DNA from: Tetraselmis striata
Taxonomy: Eukaryota > Chlorophyta > Chlorodendrophyceae > Chlorodendrales > Chlorodendraceae
Length of the DNA stretch: 64,000 bases
NCBI GenBank assembly: GCA_006384855.1
Contig: VCJN01003029.1
Span: forward strand, 62,001 to 126,000
Reading direction: 5' to 3'
The position numbers and the translations under genes were made by a program. Positions 10,458 to 20,579 of this stretch are shown here, in pieces (positions within the stretch are counted from its first letter, which is position 1; every line of letters starts with the position of its first letter). The notes beneath the pieces were generated by a model. That model was not told the origin of the DNA. It ran no database searches and saw only the letters and a list, made by a program, of their open reading frames with translations.

Positions 10458-12546
10458 GTGGACACCACTTCCGGCGTCATTCAGCTGGGCGGAAACCGCA
10501 TACAATGCAACTCATGCCACATGATGCTAGCGCGGAGCATCGTCCACTCATGGCCACACAAGTGGTACAGTGCTTGCGCTCTCCCTCCCGGGCAAGCCCC
10601 CCTCCCCGGCGAGCATGGTCCTAGTCAAACCCAACAGCCAGCATCTCGCGGTTCGAGGCGTGCCCCTACTCGCCATGGGGCGCAGCCCGACGACCCCCCG
10701 CCGTCGTCACCGACCTCGTCCCGCCCTTCACATGCCCCGTCCCCGCCGTCACCCACCCGTAGCCCCGCCGGCCCCGGCCTCTGCAGCGACGAGGTTGAGA
10801 TGGACGCTGGGGATTCCGACCCCATCGGCGCCGATGCTAACGGGTATGTCGGGCTTCTCGTGACGAAGTCGTTCGGAGAGGATGGCGATTGGTTCGGACA
10901 GTTGGGCCGCGCTCTCGCACGCACCCGTAGCCCCATATATATCCAGCGGGCCGCATTTTCTCATTTTACAGGCTCGCCCCCTCGCTCGTGCCATCCGCGG
11001 TGGCCAGATCACTTCATGTCGGAGAGACTCGCGTGGAGTTCTTTATAGGATAGATTACGCGGACAGCGACTAGGAGGACCTCACACAGCAACGGCTGGAG
11101 CGGATTTTGATATCTCGGGAGTAGCTACAGGGGTTCGTCGCGCAGATGCCGCGAGAGGATATGGAGGAGGTACCCACAGTATGTGCCCGGCGGAAATGCT
11201 TTGCACTTGCTCGCGTGTCATTGTGAACCCTGAAAGTGGCATGTGGCATGCATGAGCTTAAAGAGCTACTTGCCGAGGACGGCGGGGCTGTGGGCAACGA
11301 AGAATGGGAGGCAGAGCACTTGCTGAGGCGGGACTTGGGCGGGCCCGAGGACGAGCTGGAAGATGATGACGACGACTACTTCTTCGAGACCGAGTCAACG
11401 ACTGTCCGGGGAAAGTTTGACAACGCGAGACGTGCACCTCCCCCATAGCTAGGCTTGCTCGTGACGCCCGTTGCCCGGCGGCTTGCTTTATAGCTTAAAC
11501 GCTCGATATCCACGTGCCGCCCCCGAGCGCAGGCGTGGCCCGTTATATGTCGACGCCGACTACACGCCGTCGATGATGGCAACAGTTATACACCTCGCGG
11601 AGTGGAAGGTGTGCCACAACGTGAAGACTTGCAGATTCGAGAAGCTGCTGAAGCTGCTGCGGGGCTTTGTGTGGCCGCGGCGAGAGTGCGCCCTCCCCGA
11701 GACGTGGTACTCCGTCGAGCAATGCTTGAACGTGCCCGATGTCAAGCAGTACATTAGGCAAAATTGCCCCTGCGATAGGCATGCGTACTCTATGGACGAT
11801 TGGCATAACGGTGTTTGGTCTTGGGATGACAAGTGACCTCAGTGTCACATTCCAAGATGGGCTCCTGAGTCACCGAGGCGGCGGACAGGGACCAAGACCA
11901 GCGGCCAGCGGCCAAGGAAATGTTCTACGACTTAGGCGTCAAGCATGTAGCGAGCACGCGCCATGTTTGGCTTGCTTGATGCACAACAGCAAATGGTATT
12001 TTCTGAACAATACATTTGTGTTGCTACAGGTAGTGAGTCAATTCTTCTGGGATGAGCAATGGTGCAAGCGGCGGGGGACACACCGGGACAACAGTGACAA
12101 CAACTTCAGGACTTCTGAGCAGTGCCGAGCCATGGACGCTGCCACAGATGGGGGCTCATCGCACCGGACAATGGAGTTTACGACCTAAGTGCTGATGGGG
12201 TGGAGCTCTTCGCCAGCAAGTTATATTCCTGATGGATATTCGCCACCAGGTGGGGCACTACTGAAGTTGCCCTCCGCCCTGTGATGTCACTATTTATATA
12301 TGTGTACTGAATAGCCCATTGATGTGTCAATGTTTTGTCATGAGCCATGACCAGCCATCATCCCACGGAGGAGAGAAGAAGAATAGGACGGTCGTGTTGA
12401 TTATCCCTGGCCCCTTTGCACCCAAGGACATCGACGTCTACGTGGAGGACACATGCAGGGGGATCGCCAGCACTCAGAGCGAGGAAGGAGCGCTCGTGGT
12501 CCAGAATATGGTGGAGGAGAGCCCAGCAGCTGGCGGACCGGATTGA
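10458..12546 (+). pseudogene. tnp2-type transposase (Transposase_21 / CACTA superfamily), fragmentary
   Basis: Coding pieces in order: 10458-11048 with a CNSC zinc-knuckle-like start and a Pro/Ser-rich linker; 11236-11448, acidic; 11471-11836 with LPETWYSVEQCL followed by a Cys-rich stretch; about 12160-12232 reading NGVYDLSADGVELFASKLYS; and 12319-12546 with VVLIIPGPFAPKDIDVY. The last two match the layout of tnp2 proteins, which carry a DG-x-x-F segment and an IIPGP-x-x-P-x-DID segment before the catalytic core. Introns or frameshifts separate the pieces. The DDE catalytic core downstream is missing; the tandem array starts at 12550. Recognition rests on motifs seen by eye. Confidence 0.6.
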
Positions 12547-12549
12547 TGC

Positions 12550-13290
12550 GATACAACGTGACTAACACTGTTGTGCGGTCGGGACCTACTGTCCGGGATT
12601 GATGATCACAGCTACATACTTAGATGGACAACTCTGGGTGATTAATGTATTGCCGCACCTGTAACGACTTAACGTTGACACGATATATCGTTACTAATAC
12701 TGTCGGGACATAATGTCCATCGTTCACCACTTGTAACGATTTCGCGTTGAGATATAGCATGCTGACCACTATCCGGGTTGGTGACATACTCCTATATGAA
12801 CGATCGTGCTGGGTGTTTAAAAGCTACTGCACTTGTAACGATGTATCGTTGACACGATATATCGTTTCTAACACTACGCGATCGAAACATAATGTCCGGG
12901 GTTGATGATAACATCGACATACTTGTCGGCAACGACCGTGGGTGATAAAGTATACTACCGCACCCGTACGTTGAAACGATTTATAGTTGACATTTACATT
13001 TACTTACTAATCTTGTCGGGACATAATGTCCATCGTTCACCACTTGTAACGATTTCCCGGTGACCCGATATAGCGTGCTGACTACTGTCCGGGTTGGTGA
13101 CATATTATACTCCTACTAACGATTGTGGGTGATGAAAAGCTACCGCACTTGTAACGATTTATTGTTGATGCGAAAAAAGCGTGACTAACACTGTGCGGTC
13201 GGGACATATTGTCGCCGGGGATTAATGATAACAACGACATACTTGTATGAACGACCGCATGTGATAAAATACTACCGCACCTGTCCCCTT
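12550..13290 (+). repeat. Tandem array, ~310-bp unit built from ~155-bp halves
   Basis: The phrase GTCGGGACATAATGTCCAT recurs at 12701 and 13014 (period 313). A diverged GGTCGGGACNTANTGTC half-unit recurs near 12573, 12880 and 13192. Each half carries CTTGTAACGAT and a TTGAC...CGATATATCGTT dyad. Just over two full units are present. The dyad also occurs in the inverted arms at 10010 and 15870, tying the array to the transposon. Confidence 0.8.
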
Positions 13291-14108
13291 GACCTTCGCC
13301 ACAGTGCGACTAGACCAATCCGCGTCCGGGAAGCGGTCTCTCCGGTTTGGAGATTCGTCACAACCCATGGGGGAGTCGCACGAACCGAGCATAATACCGT
13401 CCGCATTGTCGTAGCACTTCACAAATCCGAAACCCACAATGACAAAGTCTTTGTGATTTGTGTGAGTCTTGTGTGCATGCGCAACGTAGGGGGGCTTGCG
13501 GCCGTCGGGAGAGACGCGCAAAAGCCGCCGGTCATGGGGTGGCATCCGATCCCATAAGGGCTCCGGGGCGTGCGTGAGCGTCATGCTGCTTGCCGGGCGA
13601 GGGCGGCTCTTGGGGCTCGTCGGGCGCGGGAGCCTCGCTTGGCTCTCCTCCCGACGGTGGCGCGACATGTCGCCGGGTGACGCTCGCCGAGGGAGTGCGT
13701 GACCCAAGATTCGCCAACAACATCTTATGCACACCATTCGACTCCTTTGGCACCTTGGTTATGCGCCTATACCGTCACATGCGTCCTTGATGCGACCCTT
13801 GTTGATGCATGTTGTAGTCGCCAAAAGCATGGTGTGGACGATCGCCGAGTGACGGCAGCACTACAAGAGGGTGGTCGAGGGCAAAGGGCGGCCGTTCAAA
13901 ATAATTGAATATGAAGTAACTTGGCAGTTGAATCAGCGATTCGTCGATTTTTCAGAAAATTTTAAAGGAACGGGTTCTATATCGCTGGCCTACAGTTCCA
14001 TGAATTGCATTGCCAGCGCTTTGAAGTAGCGACTAGGACGAACTCGCGTGTGACTTCATGCATAGAAGTCATCAGGCGCAGTAGCGTTTCGAGCGGCGGC
14101 TCCACCGG

Positions 14109-14180
14109 ATTATAGTACTTAGTAGTACAGGTCAGTAGATAAGCGCTTGTGACGACTAGCGAGTACCATTTTTTTTTCCA
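14109..14180 (+). repeat. Short direct repeat (TAGTACTTAGTAGTACA family), copy 1
   Basis: A block of about 70 bases beginning GATTATAGTACTTAGTAGTACA and ending in a T tract recurs at about 14350-14428. A shorter version lies at 15617-15665. All three share orientation and flank the Harbinger fragment. The region between the first two copies carries the GCCAGTCCTGTCCCGGGGG box found elsewhere in the window. Confidence 0.75.
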
Positions 14181-14234
14181 TTACCAGCAGCGAGGAGCGA
14201 GTAGTCGCTAATCCTTGCTGCCTAAACGGCCGTC

Positions 14235-14300
14235 GTAGAGACGCTGCAAGGGTTTCACTGGTGCCAGTCCTGTCCCGGGGGCGAAAAAAAAAGGTCGCTA
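14235..14300 (+). repeat. Dispersed GCCAGTCCTGTCCCGGGG box, copy 1
   Basis: A conserved stretch around GACGCTGCAAGGGTTTCACT and GCCAGTCCTGTCCCGGGGGC recurs at 38305-38375 (plus), 56425-56460 (plus, partial) and about 59775-59835 (minus). It appears to be the best-preserved part of an old dispersed repeat. Confidence 0.75.
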
Positions 14301-14349
14301 ATCCTTACCAGTGGCGAGTACAGGTACGGTAGCGAGCACCAGTAGCGAG

Positions 14350-14428
14350 CTCCCCCAGATTACAGTACTTAGTAGTACATGTCAGCAGATAAGCGCTTGT
14401 GACGACTAGCGCGAGTACCATTTTTTTT
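14350..14428 (+). repeat. Short direct repeat (TAGTACTTAGTAGTACA family), copy 2
   Basis: Second copy of the block at 14109-14180, differing by a few substitutions and a two-base insertion, and ending in a run of T before CCATTACC. It precedes the PIF/Harbinger fragment. Confidence 0.75.
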
Positions 14429-14758
14429 TTCCATTACCCCTTTTTAGGATGAGAAATACCTTGTTCTCGGTTGCCGCCCGGTTAAAGCCCGCGCTGCCGC
14501 TCCACGTCAGCATTCGGCAGGAGCTGCCCCAGCGGGAGTTCCCCGTATTTCAGAAATACGGAATATTTCGCCACTCCCGGTATCCGCGCGCACGTGGACC
14601 CCCGCCCGCGCGTCGCCGGCGCGTCCCAGCGCGCGTGAGTGGCAGCCATTTCAAACTCAAAGCTAATAAGCCAACCGCTCCGCCTGATGCGCTCACTCGA
14701 CTACCGCCAACACGGCACTCCAACGCTTGCACTGCCTCTCCCCAGAATTCGAGTCGCC

Positions 14759-15515
14759 ATGGCACCCTCGGCGAAAGATCCTGACACAGAACGTCGCATG
14801 AACCTGGCGATGTGCCTCGTGACGCTGCTCGTGGCTTCCCGCGTGGGGCTTTTGCCTTGCTGCTCGGTTTTCGGCGGTGCTGCTCTCGTCCAACAAAGCA
14901 GGGGCGAAGGCAAGGTCGCGCCCATCCCACAAGTGGTGATAATTCCCTCGCTTATCGCCCAGTTGGGTGACGGTGAGTCTATCGCGGTTTATGGCTGCCT
15001 AGGGAAAAACCCAGTAATGTATGATTGGGCTATGAAGTTACCTTGGCGCGAGAGGGGCGTGCTCATCCCTACTGTTGGTGGGAGAAGTCGCCGCTGTGGC
15101 ATGCGTTGGTAAACTGGCCAGACAGCGAGTTTGAGAAACGCTTGCGCCTCAAGCGCGTCGTCTTCGACGGCATGGTTACAAAGCTTGTGGCAGCCGGAGC
15201 TATTCGGAGCAACGCGTGCCAGAACTCGTTCCATAGAGTGCTAGCGTCTTTCAAGGTGGCAGTCGCAATATATCATTGTGCGCAAGGCGGGACATGGTTT
15301 ACTACTGGCTTTGTGGCCGGAATCAGCGACTCGTTAGCTTCAATGTACACCAAGGAAGTATGTACCGGAATAGCTGAGGTGCTTGGCCCCGAGTACATGC
15401 GCCCGCCTTCATCAAAGGAGGAGGCGCTGCTTGTTCAGAAAGGTTTCGAGGAGCGGCGTGGCATCGCGCACATTGGAGGAGCTGTGGATGGGACTCACGT
15501 TCCGTACCAGCAGCG
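14759..15515 (+). pseudogene. PIF/Harbinger transposase, N-terminal half
   Basis: Two overlapping frames: 14759-15112 (start MAPSAKD) and, shifted, from about 15075 to 15550. The second carries SPLWHALVNWPDSEFEKRLR, a helix-turn-helix-like stretch, then GFEERRGIAHIGGAVDGTHV. This order (N-terminal SPFW-like block, DNA-binding helices, GFEE and GA-V/I-DGTH-I/V with the first catalytic Asp) is that of HARBI1-type DDE transposases. Homology stops right after VDGTHVPY, where sequence switches to a simple AGCGAG-rich stretch, so the rest of the catalytic domain is absent. A frameshift or short intron near 15060 separates the two frames. A dead fragment nested in the tnp2-type element. Confidence 0.75.
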
Positions 15516-15585
15516 AGTAGCGAGTATCAGTGCCAGTACCTCCCAACCGTGAGATCATAATCGGACGGCTGTGTAATTAAGAACC

Positions 15586-15618
15586 GTGGGTGGGCGGGCG
15601 GGCGGGCGGGCGGGCGGG
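15586..15618 (+). repeat. (GGGC)n microsatellite
   Basis: About seven GGGC units, followed directly by a third copy of the TAGTACTTAGTAGTACA repeat. Confidence 0.9.
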
Positions 15619-15794
15619 TTGATTATAGTACTTAGTAGTACATTCCAGTAGGTAAGCGCTTTAGTCATGCACCTATAGGCCCGATCCGCAGTATACGGGT
15701 ACCCGTACGGCAATAAAGCTCACCGCCGAAAAATCGACGTTTCGCTGGATCATCGCGAGCGCGTTCTTATTTTCTGCTCTTTGAATTTGAACTC

Positions 15795-16045
15795 CTACCT
15801 CGCGCCCGGCGACTGCGGAAAATGTCACTGTTGGACATTTGAATATTTGAAACGATACATCGTTGCACCGCGATATCGTTGCACCGTGCGGCTGGGCGTG
15901 TAAGCCCTAGCTGTGCGGGTAGGACGCTAGGTTATACGTGCCCCGCGAGGGGCGCTGGGAGACCGAGGACCGGGGTACATTAGCGAGGTCAGCACCGCGC
16001 GGATCGGTGTCCGGCTCAATAATAAATGCTTATGTGGTCGTGAGA
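15795..16045 (-). repeat. Right inverted repeat arm of the tnp2-type element
   Basis: Reverse complement of 9838-10075. It includes ACCTCGCGCCCGGCGACTGC, CGGCTGGGCGTGTAAGCCCT and GTCCGGCTCAATA. Small differences include a duplicated ATATCGTTGCACCG motif on this side. Confidence 0.85.
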
Positions 16046-16046
16046 A

Positions 16047-16545
16047 GACACGTTTATTCACACACTGGTTCGCGTAGGTCCGCGTTTCTGAAGACCGTAA
16101 ACGGGTCTCAAATCCGAGATGTGTAGCTGGCAACGCTTTTTGGCTACGTGGCACGCGCTACGTGCGTAATATTAGCACGTGACCGCTCGCGCTCCTCCCT
16201 CATCATCCCGCCGCCAGCCCCATCCCCGCCCGCGACACACAAGACGATGCACTTGAACGCCACCATATGCCTACGTTAGCGTGTTGCTACCGCGGTGTGC
16301 GCGTCATGGTGCCGGCCGGTGTGTCTGGTTGGCATCGTTGGGGCGTGATGGGTTGGCGAGACGGGTGGTCACGTGGGCTCTGAGTTTTGATGAAATGACA
16401 TTATATTTGACTGTGTCAACCGGATACTATAAATCACTACTCATACTCGTTTCGGTAGTTGCGTCTCAGGATTGTGACCTCGCTATACACAGCTTCAACC
16501 CCGGGAAGATTTCATTTAGCGAGTAGCCGGGGAACCGGTGTGCAT
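16047..16545 (+). repeat. ~490-bp dispersed direct repeat, copy 1
   Basis: Matches 21765-22262 in the same orientation over almost its whole length, roughly nine bases in ten identical by eye. Shared runs include AACGGGTCTCAAATCCGAGA, GGCACGCGCTACGTGCGTAA and GGGTTGGCGAGACGGGTGG. It contains no credible gene. It abuts the right arm of the tnp2-type element and may be an element end. Confidence 0.85.
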
Positions 16546-16639
16546 ACTTCCATGCCTCCGGTACGAGGTTACTGATTGATGCGCGTGTCGCGCGCTGCGG
16601 CGCGGCGCCCGAGCGATGCTGGCTTGTAATTATAAATTA

Positions 16640-16945
16640 CGAACTAACAGCAAAATATGTGCCACAGATGTGCGAAAATTATGCGTCTATCGCATCCTCC
16701 ATGCAAGCCCAATGCCCCACGTCCGCTACCGCCAACCGCCGACTCTCGTATGCGTTCCATAACCAAGTGGCAAGCGACTTCCGGCCCGAATGGTTAGAAA
16801 CCCGTGATAAGTCCATGGTGCGGGTTGCAGCGTCCGGATGCGCCCGGACATATGCTTGCTTAAATGCTACTGAAAATCCAGCATAAGGTTTGCCAGAAAA
16901 TGTAGCATGCCTCAACCCCAGTTTGGCTGGTGGTGTGAGCAATAA
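16640..16945 (-). mobile_element. Tyrosine-recombinase fragment (Crypton or DIRS type), fossil
   Basis: The minus strand reads a stretch with RVSNHSGRKSLATWL followed about 17 residues later by DVGHW. This is the H-xx-R and (L/V)GH(S/W) pattern of the C-terminal catalytic half of tyrosine recombinases. Only the catalytic C-terminal part is recognisable and the copy looks broken. Cryptons and DIRS-like retroelements both carry such an enzyme, and this fragment cannot decide between them. Confidence 0.55.
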
Positions 16946-16949
16946 ACCG

Positions 16950-18015
16950 CCCGTCGGCGGCCGCGTAACACCTTCAACCAGGTATCGTTCTAAATGCTTG
17001 CCCCTATTATGGGACCATTATGATACTTACTTTTGTGAAAGCCCTTATGTAATAAAAAAATCGATTATGATACTTACATATAGTGATAAATGACGATTTT
17101 CAATTCCAATATTGGTGCTACTTCTCCGGTGCGAATGCAGCGTTTGTAATGATGAATTTCTCCCTCAGGCAGCACACGCAGGAGAAAGGGCTATTTCTCT
17201 TTTCCCTTTCTTTTCATCTTCAACATTATCTTTAGGGCTATTAAGTATCATAAAGTGCATTCAGGTAGCGCACTGTCGATCGAGGTAGCGACTTTCGGGC
17301 GTCGCCAGGCGATGTGGCTTTCTCATCGGCATTTTATCCGTTGCGTTATCGTATAGAGTTCGGTAATGGAAGAAATGCAGCAGGTAGAGATTTCCGCATT
17401 TTTTACGGTTGTGAATTTCATAGTTGTGAATTTCTTAGCTGTGTATTTATTCGCCATTTCGGTATTAATTATTGTAAACCCATTATTGATTAACCCCGCC
17501 CGCATTAGGTGCCGTACTAAATTCCGGCGCGCGTGTCACCCATAGTTTTTCATGAGCACGAGTAGGGATGATGAATACCGGTAGGTAGTTGTATAAATAT
17601 ACCCATCGCATGGTGTATTAATAGTTAATCACTGATTCTCCCTGCGGTCCGAGTGACCGTACCTGTAGCTTGCTATCGAGCCAGATCATCGTCTGTAGTT
17701 AACGCTAGTGCCCGGCCCGCTGCCCCAGCCCCTGTACATGATGAGGGAAGCAGCGGCGCTGGAGTGCTCAGCATCAATCGCACGGTACTGGTATACCTCG
17801 TAGCAACAGTGGCAGTGCGCTGAGTCCCGCGCCTGCCGCCGACCGCGGTCGACGAGCGGTCCGTATGGCAGCGACTACCTGCTGAAAGGCTTCATGCGCA
17901 TGCCCACCATTTCTTCGTTTATCCGCCCCGATAGCACAACAAACAAGCTGACCTGCAGGAGGCACAAGCGCTCAAAAGACACACATACACGATCAAAGTG
18001 ACCACAGGACACACT
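16950..18015. other. AT-leaning intergenic stretch, no gene seen
   Basis: Low-complexity, AT-richer DNA with short imperfect repeats (GATTATGATACTTAC, GAATTTCATAGTTGTGAATTTC). Bases 17700-18015 become GC-richer and are the likely promoter and 5' leader of the EF-hand gene. No RNA gene was recognised. Confidence 0.4.
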
Positions 18016-19341
18016 ATGGTAGCTATTTCAGCCAACTATGACGAGCCGCAGCTCTTCTGCGAGCACCTCGCGCTGTGGCGCTATGCGCGGCGGGGTGTAA
18101 TCTACGACGCCGGAGCGACCCTCTTCCGCCCCGCGGACTTCGCCGGCAAGGGCAGTGCAACGCTTGACGCACTGCGAGAGGCCCTCAAAAGCTGCAAGTG
18201 GTGTTTCTTTGGTATCGGCGAGATCGACGACCTGCTGGTTCACGTAGGACCCGCCAAGATTGTTAAACAGGAAGCCTTCTGCGACGCTTTTTGCCGCTTC
18301 GTTGCGTCGTCTATCAAACCCAAGCCCAACAATAAGACTACCCGCGCCGAGCTGCCGGTGCGGTCAAGGCTGCGACAGCGCTCGGAACCGAACGATGTGT
18401 GCTCAAGGGCACCTGCGCTCGGCAGGGCTACCGCAGTCCCTAGGCGTGCGGCCAGCGATTCTGGGACTGGCGCTATGGCGCCTTCTGAGCCCTCACCGAC
18501 GACTCGGCACTACGTCTCGTTTTCCGCCTCGCCGATGACATCCGCTCGCCCATCTTCACCCGAGTCCCTACCACCGGTCGCCTCGCGCTCCGAAGGACGC
18601 CTCCCGGTCTTCATGAAGGCGGCGCGGGGCCGACATCACTCGAGTGCAGCAAGCGTATGCTCTGCGCAAAATCGTAACCCCGGCGCGACCTCCTGCATTA
18701 GCGTCTCATCGACACGCAGCAAGCACGGGGTCATCCGGTCGTCGCAAGTCGTGGGCGGTAATGCCGCTCTGAACATGCGATCCAACAGTAGCGCCTTTCG
18801 TGCAACACGGGTCACCAAAAAGTCTATGAAGGAGTACTTCAGCATCTTCAAGGGCATGACGGTGTCCAGCAGCAGAACTGTCTCCATGGCTGACTTTGAG
18901 ACACACATGGCGCGCGCGGCGCCCGATCTGCTGCCGTACGCACAGCGCATGTACACCACCGCCTGCAAGCGGGGCTCCAAGGCTGCCAATGAGCTCAACT
19001 TTGAGAGCATGCTGCGCGTGCTGCTCCCATCAGCCACCAAGGCCGATGTGCACGAGCTGATGGAAATGGTGATGGACCGTACCACCAACAATGGCCCCAC
19101 ACCCCAGCAGGTGGATGACGCCAACACCATTTTCAAGTTGTGGAACAAAAGTGGCGACAATTTGCTGACATTTGACGAGATGGAGCATGGCCTAGAGGCG
19201 ATGAACGTGTCGGAGGAGGATATGGACGAGTGGCTGGAGCAACTATTTGGCGTCGAGGGCACGCCCGACTGCCGCACCTGTGTGAGCCCCGGAGATTTTA
19301 AGTCGTGGTTCACCAGGCACGCTGGCGAGCTTTCCCTGTAA
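18016..19341 (+). CDS. EF-hand calcium-binding protein, intronless
   Basis: Open frame of 441 aa from ATG 18016 to TAA 19341. The frame extends a few codons upstream without another ATG. Residues 1-100 form a compact, probably globular domain (EHLALWRYARRGVIYDAG, CKWCFFGIGEIDDLL) I do not recognise. Residues 100-260 are Ser/Pro/Arg-rich and likely disordered. The C-terminal 170 residues are helical. Residues 377-388 (NKSGDNLLTFDE) fit the 12-residue EF-hand calcium loop, with ligands N, S, D, T and E at positions 1, 3, 5, 9 and 12. A preceding helical pair (FSIFKGMTV...DFETHM) and a C-terminal segment (DCRTCVSPGDFKSWF) look like degenerate EF-hands. It is probably a calcium sensor; partner unknown. 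TGTAA, a common algal poly(A) signal, overlaps the stop. Confidence 0.75.
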   Translation: MVAISANYDEPQLFCEHLALWRYARRGVIYDAGATLFRPADFAGKGSATLDALREALKSCKWCFFGIGEIDDLLVHVGPAKIVKQEAFCDAFCRFVASSIKPKPNNKTTRAELPVRSRLRQRSEPNDVCSRAPALGRATAVPRRAASDSGTGAMAPSEPSPTTRHYVSFSASPMTSARPSSPESLPPVASRSEGRLPVFMKAARGRHHSSAASVCSAQNRNPGATSCISVSSTRSKHGVIRSSQVVGGNAALNMRSNSSAFRATRVTKKSMKEYFSIFKGMTVSSSRTVSMADFETHMARAAPDLLPYAQRMYTTACKRGSKAANELNFESMLRVLLPSATKADVHELMEMVMDRTTNNGPTPQQVDDANTIFKLWNKSGDNLLTFDEMEHGLEAMNVSEEDMDEWLEQLFGVEGTPDCRTCVSPGDFKSWFTRHAGELSL

Positions 19342-20049
19342 ATGCAATAGCACCAGCCGCTACTAGGCCCCATCGTTGTTACCGCTAAGGCATTGGACTA
19401 GGATTAGTTTTATTTTAAAACACTTCTGAGATCAATTTGTAACTTTATAGTTCTCACTTCGCATCATTTGAGCAATTTCATTTGATTTACTGAGGTCTAC
19501 ATGCCGCCACTCTCGCACAATCCATACACCGTTGTGAACGCACAAAGTGAAGCTGGGGGCGCCTGATAGCGCACAAGCACAAACGGTCCGCGGATAAATA
19601 TCGTTTTTGTCCCCCTCCCCCCTCACCGCGAAGAGGAAAACGGGGAATGACGTCAAAATAAATCATGAATACATCACGAATATTATGACACAAAGGTGCA
19701 TAAGGATTGATAGCATTTGACCCCAAGGACCGTAGCTAACTCTACAGTATATTTTGAATGCTTTGATTCAAAGATGTGTTGTTGCGAACAAAGAAGTAAC
19801 AGTGGTACACCTCATCCATGCTGTCCACATATAGTGCAGTGCGGTTTGCGCAATGATGGAGAGTCGAATATTAACTACTGGTGATGTATAACGCTATTAC
19901 ACATGATAATGAATGGCCTTGTCTCGCAGCCTGACGGAGAGGGGGGGGGGGGGGGGGGGGGGAGCCTGCCTCGGCTTCATGCCGGAAGGCTCCTGGGTGG
20001 TGGCTTTACTTATCGACCAGACCTCAAAAGTCGGCTTCGAAACCGAACA
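19342..20049. other. Intergenic: dispersed repeat and poly-G
   Basis: No gene seen. Bases 19560-19740 resemble 56370-56500 (GCACAAAC-GTC-GCGGATAA, then AATACATCACGA-TATT), marking another copy of that dispersed repeat. A 22-base poly-G lies at 19941-19962. Segment copy 2 of the IQ-gene duplication begins at about 20050. Confidence 0.5.
19941..19962 (+). repeat. Poly-G tract, 22 bases
   Basis: Uninterrupted G run in intergenic DNA, close to the start of the duplicated IQ-gene segment at 20.05-20.47 kb. Confidence 0.9.
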
Positions 20050-20523
20050 AATAACACATCCCTCGAGAGGGATTAAACAAACAAATAGGGACGGTCTGCT
20101 TCTTCTCAATTGAAGTTGTGCTCACTGCGCCCATTGTAATTGAAATTGACATTGCGCCCGAAGTAGTCACGCTTTCAGTTGCGGCGACATATGGTGGCAA
20201 TGGTGCCCTCCGGGGCTATGAAGTAAGCGCTGCGCCTCGGCGCGCTCCACGGCCAGCCGGTGGCGCTCCTTCCGCATGCTGTCCACCGCTTGCCGCGCCT
20301 CCATGCTGCGCGCCAAGCGCTCTTAGGAGGCGGCCATTGGCGATCCACCCCAGTCATCAGTGCCCTCAATGACAAAGAACAAGCGCAGGAATGTTCCCCT
20401 CTCCCTATTGATCAGTGCAGAATTGATACTTGACGAGAAGATCAAATGAAGCTGGGGCACTGCGCTATTGAGCAACCAGCCAGGGCGGACCTTGATGTTG
20501 AGCTGGTACGCGCGCTTGGTCAT
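20050..20523 (-). pseudogene. Duplicated fragment of the IQ/PHD gene region (copy 2)
   Basis: Inverted copy of 3305-3725. On the minus strand it reads FFVIEGTDDWGGSPMAAS, a stop, then the counterpart of the IQ exon (SMEARQAVDSMRKERHR, VERAEAQRL). The reading frame continues upstream to about 20523 (TKRAYQLNIKVRPGWLLN) beyond the similarity I can follow. The in-frame stop and the lack of neighbouring exons make it a dead fragment. Confidence 0.6.
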
Positions 20524-20579
20524 CTTGACGCGCGGTATGGTGGGTGGGGGCCACCAAGGAGGCCCCCACCCACCTGCAA

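Larger units (their letters stand above)
9820..16045. mobile_element. tnp2-type (CACTA-like) DNA transposon remnant with long inverted ends
   Basis: The block is bounded by arms of about 240 bp in inverted orientation (9838-10075 and 15795-16045). Between them lie coding pieces of a tnp2-type transposase (10458-12546) and a ~310-bp tandem array sharing the CGATATATCGTT motif with the arms, as expected of subterminal repeats of CACTA elements. A PIF/Harbinger fragment sits near the right end. The exact termini (CACTR, 3-bp target duplication) were not located, and the right arm is adjacent to a repeat also present at 21.77 kb, so the outer boundary is uncertain. Confidence 0.55.

Noticed and set aside
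13222-13737. Minus-strand 171-aa frame inside the tnp2-type element as a second element gene
   Set aside because: No recognisable domain; it begins within the tandem array and overlaps GC-rich sequence open in other frames as well.
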